DNA of 64,000 nt from Rhizobium sp. CSW-27 (GTDB taxonomy: Bacteria > Pseudomonadota > Alphaproteobacteria > Rhizobiales > Rhizobiaceae). How positions within the stretch are numbered: position 1 is the first letter of the stretch; each line of letters starts with the position of its first letter. The stretch lies in the NCBI RefSeq assembly GCF_018760785.1, contig NZ_JAHHZO010000002.1:248001-312000 (forward strand), in the 5' to 3' direction. Under the pieces are notes generated by a model, which saw only the letters and a program-made list of their open reading frames with translations, was not told where the DNA came from and did not search any database. A program made the position numbers and the translations under genes. Positions 27,151 to 37,267 of this stretch are shown here, one piece after another.

Positions 27151-27930
27151 ATGAAGACGATCATTCTCGCGGCCTCGCTTGCCGCGCTTCTGTCGGCCGG
27201 CGCCGCTTTCGCTGAGACCATCAAGATCGGCGTCACCCCCGGTCCGCACGCCCAGATCATGGAAGAGGTCAAGAAGGTTGCCGCCGGCAAGGGACTCGAT
27301 CTCGAAATCCTCGAATTCTCGGATTATGTGGTGCCGAACCAGGCGCTGGCCGATGGCGACCTGCAGGCCAATTCCTTCCAGCACCAGCCCTATCTGGACA
27401 ATCAGGTGAAGGATCGCGGCTTCGACCTCGTCAGCGTCGGCCAGACCGTCAACTTCCCGATGGGCGTCTACTCCAAAAAGGTGAAGAGCCTCGATGAACT
27501 GAAGGACGGCGCCTCGATTGCCATTCCGAACGATCCGACCAATGGTGGCCGCGCACTTCTCATCCTCGCCGACAAGGGGCTGATCAAGCTGCGCGACGGT
27601 GCCGGTCTCAAGGTTTCGCCGGCCGACGTGGTTGAAAACCCGAAGAACATCTCCTTCGCGGAACTCGATGCCGCCCAGCTGCCGCGCGCGTTGGATGACG
27701 TGGATGCCTCGGTCATCAACACCAACTACGCTCTGGAGGCGGGCCTTGATCCGGCCAGGGATCCGATTGCCCGAGAAGGCGAAAAGGCTCCCTATATCAA
27801 CGTGATCGCCGTTCGCGCCGCCGACAAGGATGCGCCCTGGGTCAAGACGCTTGTCGAATCCTATCACAGCAATGACGTGAAGGATTTCGTGGCCACCAAG
27901 TTCAAGGGAGCGGTGATCGCAGCCTGGTGA
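27151..27930 (+). CDS. metQ: Methionine-binding periplasmic protein
   Basis: 259 aa, Sec signal peptide MKTIILAASLAALLSAGAAFA. NlpA/MetQ family body: IKIGVTPGPHAQIMEEVKKVA, then QHQPYLDNQVKDRG and NDPTNGGRALLIL. There is no lipobox Cys, so it is a soluble periplasmic form, unlike lipidated E. coli MetQ. Third gene of the met operon (43 nt after metI), closed by a strong terminator. Confidence 0.95.
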   Translation: MKTIILAASLAALLSAGAAFAETIKIGVTPGPHAQIMEEVKKVAAGKGLDLEILEFSDYVVPNQALADGDLQANSFQHQPYLDNQVKDRGFDLVSVGQTVNFPMGVYSKKVKSLDELKDGASIAIPNDPTNGGRALLILADKGLIKLRDGAGLKVSPADVVENPKNISFAELDAAQLPRALDDVDASVINTNYALEAGLDPARDPIAREGEKAPYINVIAVRAADKDAPWVKTLVESYHSNDVKDFVATKFKGAVIAAW

Positions 27931-27954
27931 TTTGCGGATAGACTATGAGGAGTG

Positions 27955-27984
27955 GCCCTTTTCCTGCGGGGAAAGGGCTTTTTT
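27955..27984 (+). terminator. Terminator of metNIQ
   Basis: Hairpin GCCCTTTTCC / GGGGAAAGGGC with a short loop, followed by TTTTTT and ATTTT. Confidence 0.88.
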
Positions 27985-28070
27985 ATTTTGCAAGAACTCT
28001 GCACTTCTTTGTTGTTAATCAAACGTAAACAGTTGGCGGGCATGGTGCGGGAACATGCCGGGGCTGATAT

Positions 28071-30272
28071 ATGCGGTTCGTGCCAACCAATTTGAAACAT
28101 TCTGCCGCAAAGGTTGATCGACGCTCGGCAGTGCGCTCGATGCTGCTGATCTTTGCGGCCGTGGTGATCGCTGTGACCGGCATGGTGTTCACCGCCCTGG
28201 ACCGGGTGGGGCAGTATGCCAATCATCTGGACGAGGAGCGTTCGCGCCAGGCGGTCAGCGGGGCCATCCGCACCTTCGAGGATCAGCTGGCCGCGACGCT
28301 CCATGACTATGCCGCCTGGGATGATGCCGCCGATCATCTGTACCGGAAGCAGGACCTGGACTGGGTCGTGCGCAATTTCGGCAAGATGACGCAGAACAGC
28401 ACGCTCTATGACGTCGCCATCATCATGGATCCCTCCGGGCGCGTCATCACTGCCCATGCGGATGGAGATCCGGTCGGCGCCGGGCTGGAAGGCTATGTCA
28501 CACCCGATGTCTGGTATCTGCTGAACCGCATCCGTAATGGCGGTGCGGACGAGTATCCGGAACTCACAGGCTTTACCCAGACGAATGACGGAACGGCTGC
28601 CTTCGGCATCGGACTGATCCGCATGAAATCGGGTGAGCGTGTCGCCTTCGGCAATGACAGACGCTACGTCCTGTTCATGCGTCACCTGAAGCAGAGCGTG
28701 TTGCAGCGTCTCTCCGGCGCCTATGTCCTGCCGGGTCTGCAACTCGAGACGCCGGAGGCCGGACGAAGCCACCGGGTCGATATCGTTTCTCCCACCGGCC
28801 GTACCGTGGCCGCGCTCGCCTGGATGCCGCGCCAGCCGGGCGATATCAGTCTGGCGCAGGTGCGCCCGCTGGTCTGGTGTGCGGTTGCCATGGTGGCAAT
28901 CTACTTCGTACTGCTCTTCGTCAGCGGCAGTCAGGCGCTGTCCCGCCTGGCTGCGGACGAGGCAGCCGCCATCCGGCTGTCGCTCACCGACCGGCTGAGC
29001 GGGCTCGTCAATCGCAGCGGTCTTTTCGTCCGGTTGTCCGAGATGGTGAACATGGCGCGGGCGGCCGAAGAAGACGTGGCCTTGCTCTATCTCGACCTCG
29101 ACGGCTTCAAGGAGGTCAACGATGCCTATGGCCATGCGACTGGCGATCAGCTGATCCGCAGCGTTTCCGCCGGTCTCTCGGTTCTGGTCGGGGAAGATGC
29201 GGTGCTGGCCCGGCTGGGAGGCGATGAATTCGCCATCGGCATCATGAGTCGTCATGTTTCAGATAGCGCTAACATGCTGGCGCGACGCATCCAGAGCTTC
29301 CTCGGCGAACCACTGTCGATCGGCGAACGCATCGCCGTCATCGGCTGCAGCATCGGCATCGCCGTTTCGCCGCGCGGGTCGGTGTCCGGGGAGGAAATCC
29401 TGCGCCGGGCCGACATGGCCATGTACCGTGCCAAGGAAGAGGGGCGCGGTCGCTGCTGTGTCTTCGACGAGGCAATGGATGTCGAGCGTGAGGAGCGCAA
29501 TCGCCTGGAGATCGACCTGCGCCGTGCCATCGAGCAGAACGAGATCATGGTTGCCTTCCAGCCGGTTGTGGATGCGCAGCGCCTGACATTGCGCGGTGTC
29601 GAGGCCCTGGCGCGCTGGACGCGGCCCGGCTATGGGCCTGTGCGGCCCGACGTATTCATTCCTGTGGCAGAACGCACCGGCCTGATCGATCAGCTCGGTC
29701 TGTGCGTTCTGCGGATCGCCTGCGAGGCGCTGGTCCGCTGGCCGGATCTGACGCTGGCGGTCAATGTCTCGCCGGGCCAGTTCCGCGATCCGTCCTTTGT
29801 CGGGCGTGTGGCCGATCTGCTGCGCGAAACGGGAACCGACCCGTCACGCGTGACGCTGGAGATGACCGAAACCTATTTCATTCAGAACCCGGCCCGGGCG
29901 CGCGACACGCTGGACCGGCTGAAGGCCATCGGGGTGAAGATCGCGCTCGACGATTTCGGCGCCGGCTTTTCCAGCGTCGGCTATCTGCGCCAGTTCGGTT
30001 TCGACCGCATGAAGATCGACCGCTCGCTGGTCTCTGCGGCCGACGAGGGGGGCCGGGCCGTCGACATGCTGCAGGCTACAGTGGCGCTCGCCCGTTCGCT
30101 CGATATTCCGGTGACCGCCGAGGGAATCGAGAACGATGCACAGGCCGCAGCACTCAGGATCGCCGGATGCGATCAACTGCAGGGCTATCTGTTCGGCAAG
30201 CCGATGCCGGCCTGCGAGATCGACAGCCTGCGCGCACGGACGTCGCTCGCACGCCTGTCCGGAATGGCCTGA
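28071..30272 (+). CDS. CHASE4-GGDEF-EAL membrane cyclic-di-GMP enzyme
   Basis: 733 aa. One membrane helix (~24-44), a periplasmic CHASE4-like sensor (~45-265, with HDYAAWDDAADHLY), a second helix (~268-290), then GGDEF (GGDEF at 383-387) and EAL (E511-A-L) with DDFGAG and EGIEND. Both catalytic signatures look intact. No RxxD inhibitory site precedes GGDEF. It could both make and degrade c-di-GMP, with the balance set by the sensor; the direction cannot be read from sequence. Confidence 0.92.
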   Translation: MRFVPTNLKHSAAKVDRRSAVRSMLLIFAAVVIAVTGMVFTALDRVGQYANHLDEERSRQAVSGAIRTFEDQLAATLHDYAAWDDAADHLYRKQDLDWVVRNFGKMTQNSTLYDVAIIMDPSGRVITAHADGDPVGAGLEGYVTPDVWYLLNRIRNGGADEYPELTGFTQTNDGTAAFGIGLIRMKSGERVAFGNDRRYVLFMRHLKQSVLQRLSGAYVLPGLQLETPEAGRSHRVDIVSPTGRTVAALAWMPRQPGDISLAQVRPLVWCAVAMVAIYFVLLFVSGSQALSRLAADEAAAIRLSLTDRLSGLVNRSGLFVRLSEMVNMARAAEEDVALLYLDLDGFKEVNDAYGHATGDQLIRSVSAGLSVLVGEDAVLARLGGDEFAIGIMSRHVSDSANMLARRIQSFLGEPLSIGERIAVIGCSIGIAVSPRGSVSGEEILRRADMAMYRAKEEGRGRCCVFDEAMDVEREERNRLEIDLRRAIEQNEIMVAFQPVVDAQRLTLRGVEALARWTRPGYGPVRPDVFIPVAERTGLIDQLGLCVLRIACEALVRWPDLTLAVNVSPGQFRDPSFVGRVADLLRETGTDPSRVTLEMTETYFIQNPARARDTLDRLKAIGVKIALDDFGAGFSSVGYLRQFGFDRMKIDRSLVSAADEGGRAVDMLQATVALARSLDIPVTAEGIENDAQAAALRIAGCDQLQGYLFGKPMPACEIDSLRARTSLARLSGMA

Positions 30273-30330
30273 CCCCAAGAGGGAAGGTTCCGCCATCAGG
30301 CAGCATAAAGGGCGGTGCGGGTGACTGGCG

Positions 30331-31275
30331 TCAGCTGCCCAGGTGTCTTTCGCCGCGCTTGCGGGCAAGTTCGATCTGCCGCTGGCGCTGGCGATAGCGC
30401 TCGCGGTCCGCTTCGCTGCGCTTGTCGAAGCAATGCGGGCAGGAAACGCCTTCCTCGAACTGCGGCGAGGCGCGATCTTCGGCCGTCAGCGGCTCGCGGC
30501 AGGCATGGCAGAGCTTGTGATCGCCTTCCTTCAGGCCATGCGTGACGGAGACGCGCTCGTCGAAGACGAAGCAGGCGCCTTCCCACAGGCTTTCTTCCTG
30601 CGGCACTTCCTCGAGATATTTCAGAATGCCGCCCTTGAGGTGATAGACCTCCTCGAAACCCTGCTCCTTCATGAAGGCGGTCGCCTTTTCGCAGCGGATG
30701 CCGCCGGTGCAGTACATGGCGATCTTCGGCTTGTTGTGCAGGCCGCCATTGTTCTTCACCCAGTCGGGAAATTCGCGGAAGGTCTTGGTCTTCGGATCGA
30801 CCGCGCCCTTGAAGATGCCGATCGCCGTCTCGTAATCGTTGCGGGTGTCGATGACGATGGTATCCGGATCGGTGATCAGCGCGTTCCAGTCCTTCGGATC
30901 GACATAGGTGCCGACGATACGGTTCGGATCGATATCCTCCACGCCCATGGTGACGATTTCCTTCTTCAGGCGCACCTTCATGCGCAGGAAGGGCATCTTG
31001 GAGGCGCGGCTTTCCTTGTGTTCCAGATGGGAGAATTCCGGCTGGGCGCGCAGAAAGGAGAGCACGGCGGCAATTCCTTCATCTGGCCCGGCAATGGTGC
31101 CGTTGATGCCTTCTCGGGCCAGAAGCAGGGTTCCCTTCACGCCATTCTCCTCGCACAGCGCCTGCAGCGGCTCGCGCACGGACTGATAGCGGTCGAACCG
31201 CGCAAAGTGATAGAGCGCGGCCACGAGGAAGGAGCCGGACGCGGTGCCGGCGGCGTTTTCGGATCTGTCGGTCAT
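30331..31275 (-). CDS. trhO: tRNA uridine-34 oxygenase, rhodanese family (TrhO/YceA)
   Basis: 314 aa. An N-terminal acylphosphatase-like part ([22 protein letters not shown]) precedes a rhodanese domain whose active-site loop is [10 protein letters not shown]. The C-terminal region carries a Cys pattern (CHAC, CPHC) that may bind metal. Characterised TrhO makes 5-hydroxyuridine at the tRNA wobble base using O2. A TTGAC-N4-GTCAA inverted repeat lies 63-76 nt upstream of the start, at 31338-31351. Confidence 0.93.
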   Translation of the reverse strand: MTDRSENAAGTASGSFLVAALYHFARFDRYQSVREPLQALCEENGVKGTLLLAREGINGTIAGPDEGIAAVLSFLRAQPEFSHLEHKESRASKMPFLRMKVRLKKEIVTMGVEDIDPNRIVGTYVDPKDWNALITDPDTIVIDTRNDYETAIGIFKGAVDPKTKTFREFPDWVKNNGGLHNKPKIAMYCTGGIRCEKATAFMKEQGFEEVYHLKGGILKYLEEVPQEESLWEGACFVFDERVSVTHGLKEGDHKLCHACREPLTAEDRASPQFEEGVSCPHCFDKRSEADRERYRQRQRQIELARKRGERHLGS

Positions 31276-31390
31276 GGTTTCGCGAAATACTGCCTCTGCA
31301 GGCCGGACGCAACGGATTTCGGCGCCTTTGCTGCACTTTGACTTTTGTCAAGTCGGTGCGGCATGTCGCGTCCGGGGCCGTGCGGCCCAT

Positions 31391-31423
31391 CAAAAAACCC
31401 TTCCGCCGGCGGGCGGAAGGGTT
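31391..31423 (-). terminator. Terminator of the chemoreceptor gene
   Basis: On the minus strand a hairpin AACCCTTCCGCC / GGCGGAAGGGTT is followed by a T run (31391-31395), 30 nt after the mcp stop. Confidence 0.85.
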
Positions 31424-31452
31424 GGCTTGCAGGGTGAGGAGGAGGGCGTCGA

Positions 31453-33192
31453 TCAGGCCGCATGCGCCATGCGCGGTCTCGTGGCGCTGCCGTCCAGCGT
31501 GAACTGCACCATCAGGTCGCGCAGGCGTGCGGCTTCGGCGGCAAGGGCGGCCGAAGCCGCACTCGTTTCCTCCACCATGGCCGCATTCTTCTGCGTGCTC
31601 TGGTCCATGTGGTTGACGGCGGTGTTGATCTCGGAAAGGCCCGTCGACTGCTCGCGGGCGGCGGTGGCAATCGAGGTGATGTGCTGGTTGATGGTGACGA
31701 TCAGCTGGCCGATGCCGGTCAGCGCCGTGCCGGTGTTGGAAACCAGCTGCACGCCGGCTTCCACCTCGTTGGTGGAGTTCTGGATGAGGGCCTTGATCTC
31801 GCGGGCGGCATTGGCGGAGCGCTGGGCAAGCTCGCGCACTTCCTGGGCAACGACGGCAAACCCCTTGCCGGCTTCGCCGGCGCGTGCGGCTTCCACGCCG
31901 GCATTCAGCGCCAGAAGATTGGTCTGGAAGGCGATGTCGTCGATCACGCCGATGATGTTGGAGATCTGAGAGGCGCTGCTTTCGATGCGGCTCATTGCCT
32001 CGACGGCCTCGGCCACAACCTGGCCGGATTTGACGGCGCTGTCATTTGCCTGCGTCGCCACGCGGCGCGCCTCTTCGGTCAGCCGCAGCGAGGCGGTGAC
32101 ATTGGTGGTGATCTCGTCCAGCGCTGCCGCGGTTTCCTCCAGCGAGGCGGCCTGCTGCTCGGTGCGGCGCGACAGGTCGTTGGTGTTTTCCGCGATGTCG
32201 CGGGTGCCACCGTCGATGTTCATGGCGGCGTCGACCACCACCGTCAGGGTCTGGCGCAGCTGGCGCACGGCGGCATTGAAGTTGTCGCGCAGTTCCTCGT
32301 ATTCGGTAGCGAAGCGCTCTTCGATCTGTACCGTCAGGTCGCCGAGCGACAGGGCCTTCAGGCCGCCGGCGAGTGCGCCATTGGCCTGCATCATCGCCTC
32401 GACCCGTACGCGGTCGGCTTCCTGCTTGGCGCGGCGCTCGGCCTCCAGAAGGTCGCGATTGGCGTCGGCATCCTGCTGAAGCCTGGCCGTTTGCGCCACG
32501 CTGTCCTTGAAGTATTGGACCGCGCGCGACATTTCGCCGATCTCGTCCTCGCGATCCTGGTTCGGCACCGGCGTATCGAGGGCGCCGGAAGACAGGCGGT
32601 TCATCACGCCGGACAGCGAGACAAGCGGCTGGGTGATGGAACGCATCAGGAAGAAAAGCGCGAGCGCCGAGGCGAGAAGCGTCAGGCCGGCGATGGCACC
32701 AAGGCCGGTCAGTGACTGCCAGGTGTTGCGCATGATCGACTGGGTATCGAAGACCAGCACCATGGTGCCGATGTTCATCTCCTTGCCTTCCTCGGTATGC
32801 TTCAGCGGCACCACGGAGAAGCGCAGCCTGCTGCTGTCATCCGTCGACTTGCCCGAGGCGCCGGCCGTGGTGCCGGCCGCCACGGCGCCGGCTTCTCCGG
32901 AGGTATAGAAGGGCTTGCCGGTGCCATCGAGCACGATGGCGGCGCGGAAATCCGGATCGGCACCGGCCGGATCGAAGGTATCGCGCGCCAGCCCCTTGTC
33001 GAACTGCCACATGGCGGTGGAGGCGCCGGACGTGGTCATCGAGGTGGTAAGGCTGACCTTGCGATCGAACATCTCCTGCGTCGACTGGGCCTGTGACCAG
33101 CCGGAATAGAGGCTGAGGGCCACCGAGCCCGCCAGGATGAGGGCAAGCGACGGCAGCATCACCTGCATGCGAATGGATTTGCTCTTGAACAT
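31453..33192 (-). CDS. Methyl-accepting chemotaxis protein
   Basis: 579 aa. Helix 1 (~9-30), a periplasmic sensor of about 150 residues, helix 2 (~175-200, [21 protein letters not shown]), HAMP ([19 protein letters not shown]) and a signalling domain with the hairpin tip [20 protein letters not shown]. There is no recognisable C-terminal CheR-binding pentapeptide. Start ATG 33192 follows AGGACTTTGATC; the upstream extension is rejected. A solute-binding protein is encoded 58 nt upstream on the same strand and may present the ligand. Confidence 0.94.
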   Translation of the reverse strand: MFKSKSIRMQVMLPSLALILAGSVALSLYSGWSQAQSTQEMFDRKVSLTTSMTTSGASTAMWQFDKGLARDTFDPAGADPDFRAAIVLDGTGKPFYTSGEAGAVAAGTTAGASGKSTDDSSRLRFSVVPLKHTEEGKEMNIGTMVLVFDTQSIMRNTWQSLTGLGAIAGLTLLASALALFFLMRSITQPLVSLSGVMNRLSSGALDTPVPNQDREDEIGEMSRAVQYFKDSVAQTARLQQDADANRDLLEAERRAKQEADRVRVEAMMQANGALAGGLKALSLGDLTVQIEERFATEYEELRDNFNAAVRQLRQTLTVVVDAAMNIDGGTRDIAENTNDLSRRTEQQAASLEETAAALDEITTNVTASLRLTEEARRVATQANDSAVKSGQVVAEAVEAMSRIESSASQISNIIGVIDDIAFQTNLLALNAGVEAARAGEAGKGFAVVAQEVRELAQRSANAAREIKALIQNSTNEVEAGVQLVSNTGTALTGIGQLIVTINQHITSIATAAREQSTGLSEINTAVNHMDQSTQKNAAMVEETSAASAALAAEAARLRDLMVQFTLDGSATRPRMAHAA

Positions 33193-33250
33193 GATCAAAG
33201 TCCTGAAATCGGGGAGAGGGCTGTCGTATGCGGGCAGGCTTGGCCGCCGG

Positions 33251-34120
33251 TCATTTCTGCGGGTCGAACCAGTATCGGGCATCCATCGCAAGGATGTCCT
33301 CCGGCAGGTTCGGGTTCGGGATCTTGAGGATGGTGCGGGTCTTCAGGTCGCCCTTCTCCAGGGCGAGGCGAATGTCGGGATTGGAGAGGAAGACCTCCTC
33401 GAAGGAGCCGTCCCTCCAGGCCTGTTCCAGGCCGCGCATCAGGTCGTCGCGCAGTTCCGGACGGGACTTGGAGACGTAGAAGATCGAGGCGGAGGGATAT
33501 TGCAGCACCAGCGTCTTTTCCACCGCAAGCCCCGGAACATCGGCCACCTGCTTTGCCTGCTCGTTCAGTGCCTCGTTGACGCCGCGCGCAAAATAATCGC
33601 CGCGACGGCCCATGGTCATGCGGTAGAGGTTCTTCTGCGGCCCGGTGCGCACCGTGAGGCCGGATTTGCGCATCACGTCCACGTCCGCCCAGCCGGTGCC
33701 CTGCAGCGCAATGAAGGACTTCAGGTCGTCCAGCGTCTTCACCCGGCTGAACTCGCCCTGTCGCGCGCCATCGATGAGAAAGAGGCGATAGCCGCCAAGG
33801 CCGCGATCGATCGGGAAGGGCACGGACAGAAGCTTGGCCGAGACCGCCTTGGCGGCATTGACCCAGCCGATGTCGATCTGCGCGCCATTGGCGATCGCGT
33901 CCACCATGCCGGCATTGGAGCTGTAGCCCGTCGGCGAGGGCTTCAGCACATAGGACTTGCCGGATTTCTCGATGGCCAGTTGCAGAACCTGGTAACCCAG
34001 GGTCTTTTCCTTGCCGCCGGCCGAATTGTAGTAGATTTCCAGCTTGTCGGCGGCCTTGGCGCCGCTGAAAAGGCAGCTTGCGGCCAGCGCCATGGCGCAA
34101 AGAATGCTGTGCTTCAACAC
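33251..34120 (-). CDS. Orphan periplasmic solute-binding protein next to chemoreceptor
   Basis: 289 aa with a signal peptide ([23 protein letters not shown]). It has the bilobal PBP type 2 fold, with [17 protein letters not shown] near the mature N-terminus. No transporter ATPase or permease lies nearby. The neighbouring same-strand gene is a chemoreceptor, so it may work as a sensory ligand carrier rather than in uptake. A role with a distant ABC system cannot be excluded. Ligand unknown. Confidence 0.8.
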   Translation of the reverse strand: MLKHSILCAMALAASCLFSGAKAADKLEIYYNSAGGKEKTLGYQVLQLAIEKSGKSYVLKPSPTGYSSNAGMVDAIANGAQIDIGWVNAAKAVSAKLLSVPFPIDRGLGGYRLFLIDGARQGEFSRVKTLDDLKSFIALQGTGWADVDVMRKSGLTVRTGPQKNLYRMTMGRRGDYFARGVNEALNEQAKQVADVPGLAVEKTLVLQYPSASIFYVSKSRPELRDDLMRGLEQAWRDGSFEEVFLSNPDIRLALEKGDLKTRTILKIPNPNLPEDILAMDARYWFDPQK

Positions 34121-34211
34121 CGGTACTCTCCCCTGAAACTACAGGGAAAACTCACCCAGGCTCCTTAAGATTGATTGAAAGACACAGTGTCAGATTCTGT
34201 GTCGTGCCCGC

Positions 34212-35132
34212 TCATGCATCGAGCCGCCGGGCGGCCTTCTGCCAGAGAAGCCGCACGATTTCGGCTTCCCATTCGGCGTCTCCGGCAAAGACATTCTCCG
34301 CCAGTGCCAGCGCGTCTGCCCGCACCGCCTGCTGCCGGGTGATGATCGCGCCGAGCAGCAGGGCAAGGGTATCGCTGTCGCCGAACAGGTCGGGGCTTTC
34401 GTTGACCGCCTCAGTCAGCACGCTGAGGTCGTGCTCATGTCCCAGCTCGTCGACAAGATGCTTCATCTCGCGCCGGCGGGCCTGCAGGGATGCGGGCCAG
34501 AGGTCTTCCAGAAGGGTGAGGTGCATCCACGCGACCTGGCCGCACTTGCGCAGGTCGTGGAAGGCTTCTGCGGCCGGCATCTCCCGACATGCGGCCAGTG
34601 CGCGCCGTGCCTTCAGCCCCTGCCGGCGCCAGGCCCTGGCGATCCGCTTTGCGGTGCGGCCATTGCCTTCCGGCAGGTCGAGGGTATCGAGGGCCGCGAT
34701 GGCGGCATGACAGGTGGCGATTGCCGCCTCGATCTTTCGCGGCAGGTCCATTTCCGAAGAGGCGATGCGATCCCGCCGCTCGACAAGCGCGCGCGAGGCC
34801 GCGCCGAGGGCGGCAAATTCCTCCGCCGATGCCGCAAGCCCGGCCAGATAATCCACGGTCTCCACCAGTGCGGTGGCATCGCGAACGGCCGAAAGGCTGC
34901 GGGCCATGTCACGGATGCGGGCATTCTCGGCCTGCCGGAAGGCCTTCGCATCCGGTTCGATCAGGCGATAAAGGGCCCGCAGCCGCTTGAACCGCTTGCG
35001 GGCGGCATGGACGGCGGCATGCGCTCCGTCCGGCTGTTCTGCCAGCACGTGGATCGCCTTCAGCAACTGTTCCCGCGCCACGCGGCGAAACTCCCCCGGA
35101 AAGGGGTCAGACGCTTTGATGCGAAAGGCCAT
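34212..35132 (-). CDS. CHAD domain protein
   Basis: 306 aa, all-helical, with the conserved His/Arg-rich repeats of the CHAD fold (VHAARKRFKRLRALYRL near residue 40 and FHDLRKCGQVAWMHLTLLEDLW near 190). CHAD domains bind inorganic polyphosphate through this basic channel. It overlaps the upstream CYTH gene by 26 nt, implying coupled translation and joint function. Confidence 0.9.
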   Translation of the reverse strand: MAFRIKASDPFPGEFRRVAREQLLKAIHVLAEQPDGAHAAVHAARKRFKRLRALYRLIEPDAKAFRQAENARIRDMARSLSAVRDATALVETVDYLAGLAASAEEFAALGAASRALVERRDRIASSEMDLPRKIEAAIATCHAAIAALDTLDLPEGNGRTAKRIARAWRRQGLKARRALAACREMPAAEAFHDLRKCGQVAWMHLTLLEDLWPASLQARRREMKHLVDELGHEHDLSVLTEAVNESPDLFGDSDTLALLLGAIITRQQAVRADALALAENVFAGDAEWEAEIVRLLWQKAARRLDA

Positions 35133-35613
35133 GCATCTGCTCCAGGCTGATCGTCTCGGTCGCCATCACCATGTTGGAGAAGCGCCGGTCGCCCGTTACC
35201 TCCCGGCCGATCCACAACGGCATGGGCGGCTTTTCTTCCAGGCTTGCAAGCTCCACCTCGGCCAGAACAAGTCCCTGATAGGCGCCGGAAAACTCGTCCA
35301 CCTCCCAGGTGAAGCCGGCATGCGGAACGAAATGACGGGTCTTCTCGATCACGATGCCGATGGCCGAGACCATGAGTTCCTCCGCATCCAAAACGGGGAT
35401 CTCGTACTCGTATTCGTCCCGCGCCAGAAGCTGGCGGCCGACCTTGACGGTCAGGCGTGCCGTGGCGCCCTCAGGGCCCTCCAGCAAGCGCACGCGCACG
35501 CTGCGATCATCGCCGATTGCCACATAGCCCTGCCGGAAACGCAGGCGGGCGGTCGCCATGCGCCGCCAGTCCTCGGACCGGAGCAGAAACTTGCGCTCGA
35601 TTTCCTTCGCCAT
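35107..35613 (-). CDS. CYTH domain triphosphate tunnel metalloenzyme
   Basis: 168 aa, start ATG 35613 (a GTG two codons upstream is in frame). The N-terminal EIERKFLL is the metal-binding ExExK signature of the CYTH superfamily, and alternating Arg/Lys/Glu strands of the tunnel follow (RLRFRQGYV; VRVRLLEG; ARLTVKVG). Bacterial members are mostly inorganic triphosphatases; adenylate cyclase activity is a less likely alternative. It pairs with the CHAD gene, as in one-chain CYTH-CHAD fusions. Confidence 0.9.
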   Translation of the reverse strand: MAKEIERKFLLRSEDWRRMATARLRFRQGYVAIGDDRSVRVRLLEGPEGATARLTVKVGRQLLARDEYEYEIPVLDAEELMVSAIGIVIEKTRHFVPHAGFTWEVDEFSGAYQGLVLAEVELASLEEKPPMPLWIGREVTGDRRFSNMVMATETISLEQMHGLSHQSV

Positions 35614-35780
35614 CCGCACCCCGTGTGCATGTTGTCCGGCTAAACTATGTCAAAGGCTCGGAAAGGGCCAGAGCCCATCCTGCCGACGCCGTTGCTTTTC
35701 CCTCGACACTCCTTGCGGTGCGCGTTATGTCAGCCGAGGAGTTTCAATCGGTTCAATCCGTCCTGAACGGGAGTTTGATG

Positions 35781-36419
35781 ATGAGTGCCAAGACCGAGAC
35801 CCTTCTGTCCATCCTGAAGCTGCAGCCGGTCGTGCCGGTGCTGATCGTCGAGGACGCCGCCTCTGCCGTGCCGCTGGCGCGTGCGCTTGTCGCGGGCGGC
35901 CTGAGGGCGATCGAGATCACGCTGCGCACGCCGGCCGCGCTCGATGCGGTCAAGGCGGTTGCCGCCGAAGTGGAAGGCGCGCATGTCGGCGCCGGCACCA
36001 TCCTCAATGCCCGCGATTATGAAGCCGCCGTCAAGGCCGGCTCCACCTTCATCGTCAGCCCCGGCGTCGCGCCGGGCGTGCTGTCTGCCGCCAAGGATTC
36101 ACCCGTGCCGCTTCTTCCGGGTGCTGCCACTGCCAGCGAAGTGATGACGCTGCGTGAAGCGGGCTACGAGGTCCTGAAGTTCTTCCCCGCCGAGCAGGCG
36201 GGCGGCGCAGCCTATCTCAAGGCGCTCTCCTCACCGCTTGCCGGCACGGTCTTCTGCCCGACCGGCGGCATCTCGCTGAAGAACGCCCATGACTACCTGT
36301 CGCTGCCGAATGTCGTCTGCGTCGGCGGTTCCTGGGTGGCGCCGAAGGATCTGGTTGCCGCCGGCGACTGGGCGGGCATCACGAAACTGGCATCGGAAGC
36401 GGCGGCGCTCAGGGCCTGA
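35781..36419 (+). CDS. eda: 2-dehydro-3-deoxy-phosphogluconate (KDPG) aldolase
   Basis: 212 aa, class I aldolase that splits KDPG into pyruvate and glyceraldehyde 3-phosphate (Entner-Doudoroff). Seen: QPVVPVLIVEDAASAVPLA, GGLRAIEITLRTPAAL and the Schiff-base lysine region YEVLKFFPAEQAGG, then FCPTGGISLKNA. Two adjacent ATGs (35778, 35781) follow GGGAG; spacing favours the second. No other pathway gene is adjacent. Confidence 0.94.
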   Translation: MSAKTETLLSILKLQPVVPVLIVEDAASAVPLARALVAGGLRAIEITLRTPAALDAVKAVAAEVEGAHVGAGTILNARDYEAAVKAGSTFIVSPGVAPGVLSAAKDSPVPLLPGAATASEVMTLREAGYEVLKFFPAEQAGGAAYLKALSSPLAGTVFCPTGGISLKNAHDYLSLPNVVCVGGSWVAPKDLVAAGDWAGITKLASEAAALRA

Positions 36420-36482
36420 TCGGCTTTGTAATTTGCCGTCGCCTTCCTATCTGTCTCCCTGACAGCAACAGGGAGACAGTGC

Positions 36483-37184
36483 ATGTTCGACGCCAAGAAG
36501 CTTCTTGACCAGTTCCTGGGATCGCAGGTCCCCGGACTGTCCGGAGGATCGGTCAAGGATCGCGCCGGGCAGATGGGCGATCTCGCCCGCAACAATCCTT
36601 TGAAGACCGGCGCGCTTGCCGCCGCGATTCTCGGCACCAAGACCGGCCGCAAGCTCGCCGGCAATGTGGCGACGCTCGGCGGCATCGCCGCCATCGCCGG
36701 CCTCGGCTATCTCGCCTACCGGAACTACCAGTCGGGAACCAAGCCGCAGGGCATGCCCCAGGATCCGGCGTCGCTGGAGCCGCCGACTGATTCTCCCTTT
36801 CATCCGCAATCGGCCACCCTCAGCAATGACTTCGCCCTGACGCTGCTGCGCGCCATGATTGCCGCGGCCAAGGCAGACGGCCATATCGACGCCTTCGAGC
36901 GGCAGAACATCATGCAGAAGGTGCATGCGGTGGATCTCGGCGCCGAGGCGGAGGCCTTCCTGGCACGCGAACTGGCTGATCCGATCGATCTCGACGCCCT
37001 GGTTGCGGCGGGCCGCACCGAGGAGCAGCGGGTGGAGATCTACACGGCCTCGCGGCTTGCCATCGATCCCGATACCCGGGCCGAGCGCGGCTATCTGGAC
37101 CTGCTTGCCGGGCGGCTGCGGCTTCCCGATGCGCTGGTCGACCATATCGAGGCGACCGTGTCGTCCGCAAAAATTTCCCTCTGA
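36483..37184 (+). CDS. DUF533 (YebE-like, TerB superfamily) membrane protein
   Basis: 233 aa. It begins MFDAKKLLDQFLG, has a Gly-rich hydrophobic segment (~58-82, LAGNVATLGGIAAIAGLGYLA) and a C-terminal helical TerB-like domain (~110-233, LLRAMIAAAKADGHID), a pattern seen in acidic metal-binding TerB folds. Function is not established; E. coli YebE is an envelope-stress-linked inner-membrane protein. Confidence 0.85.
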   Translation: MFDAKKLLDQFLGSQVPGLSGGSVKDRAGQMGDLARNNPLKTGALAAAILGTKTGRKLAGNVATLGGIAAIAGLGYLAYRNYQSGTKPQGMPQDPASLEPPTDSPFHPQSATLSNDFALTLLRAMIAAAKADGHIDAFERQNIMQKVHAVDLGAEAEAFLARELADPIDLDALVAAGRTEEQRVEIYTASRLAIDPDTRAERGYLDLLAGRLRLPDALVDHIEATVSSAKISL

Positions 37185-37267
37185 GAGAATTGGCGGTGGT
37201 GCGACAAGGCGACGATTGCCTTTGCCCGCCGCCTCTCGTAATCCTCGTCACAAAAGAGGGGGACGTC

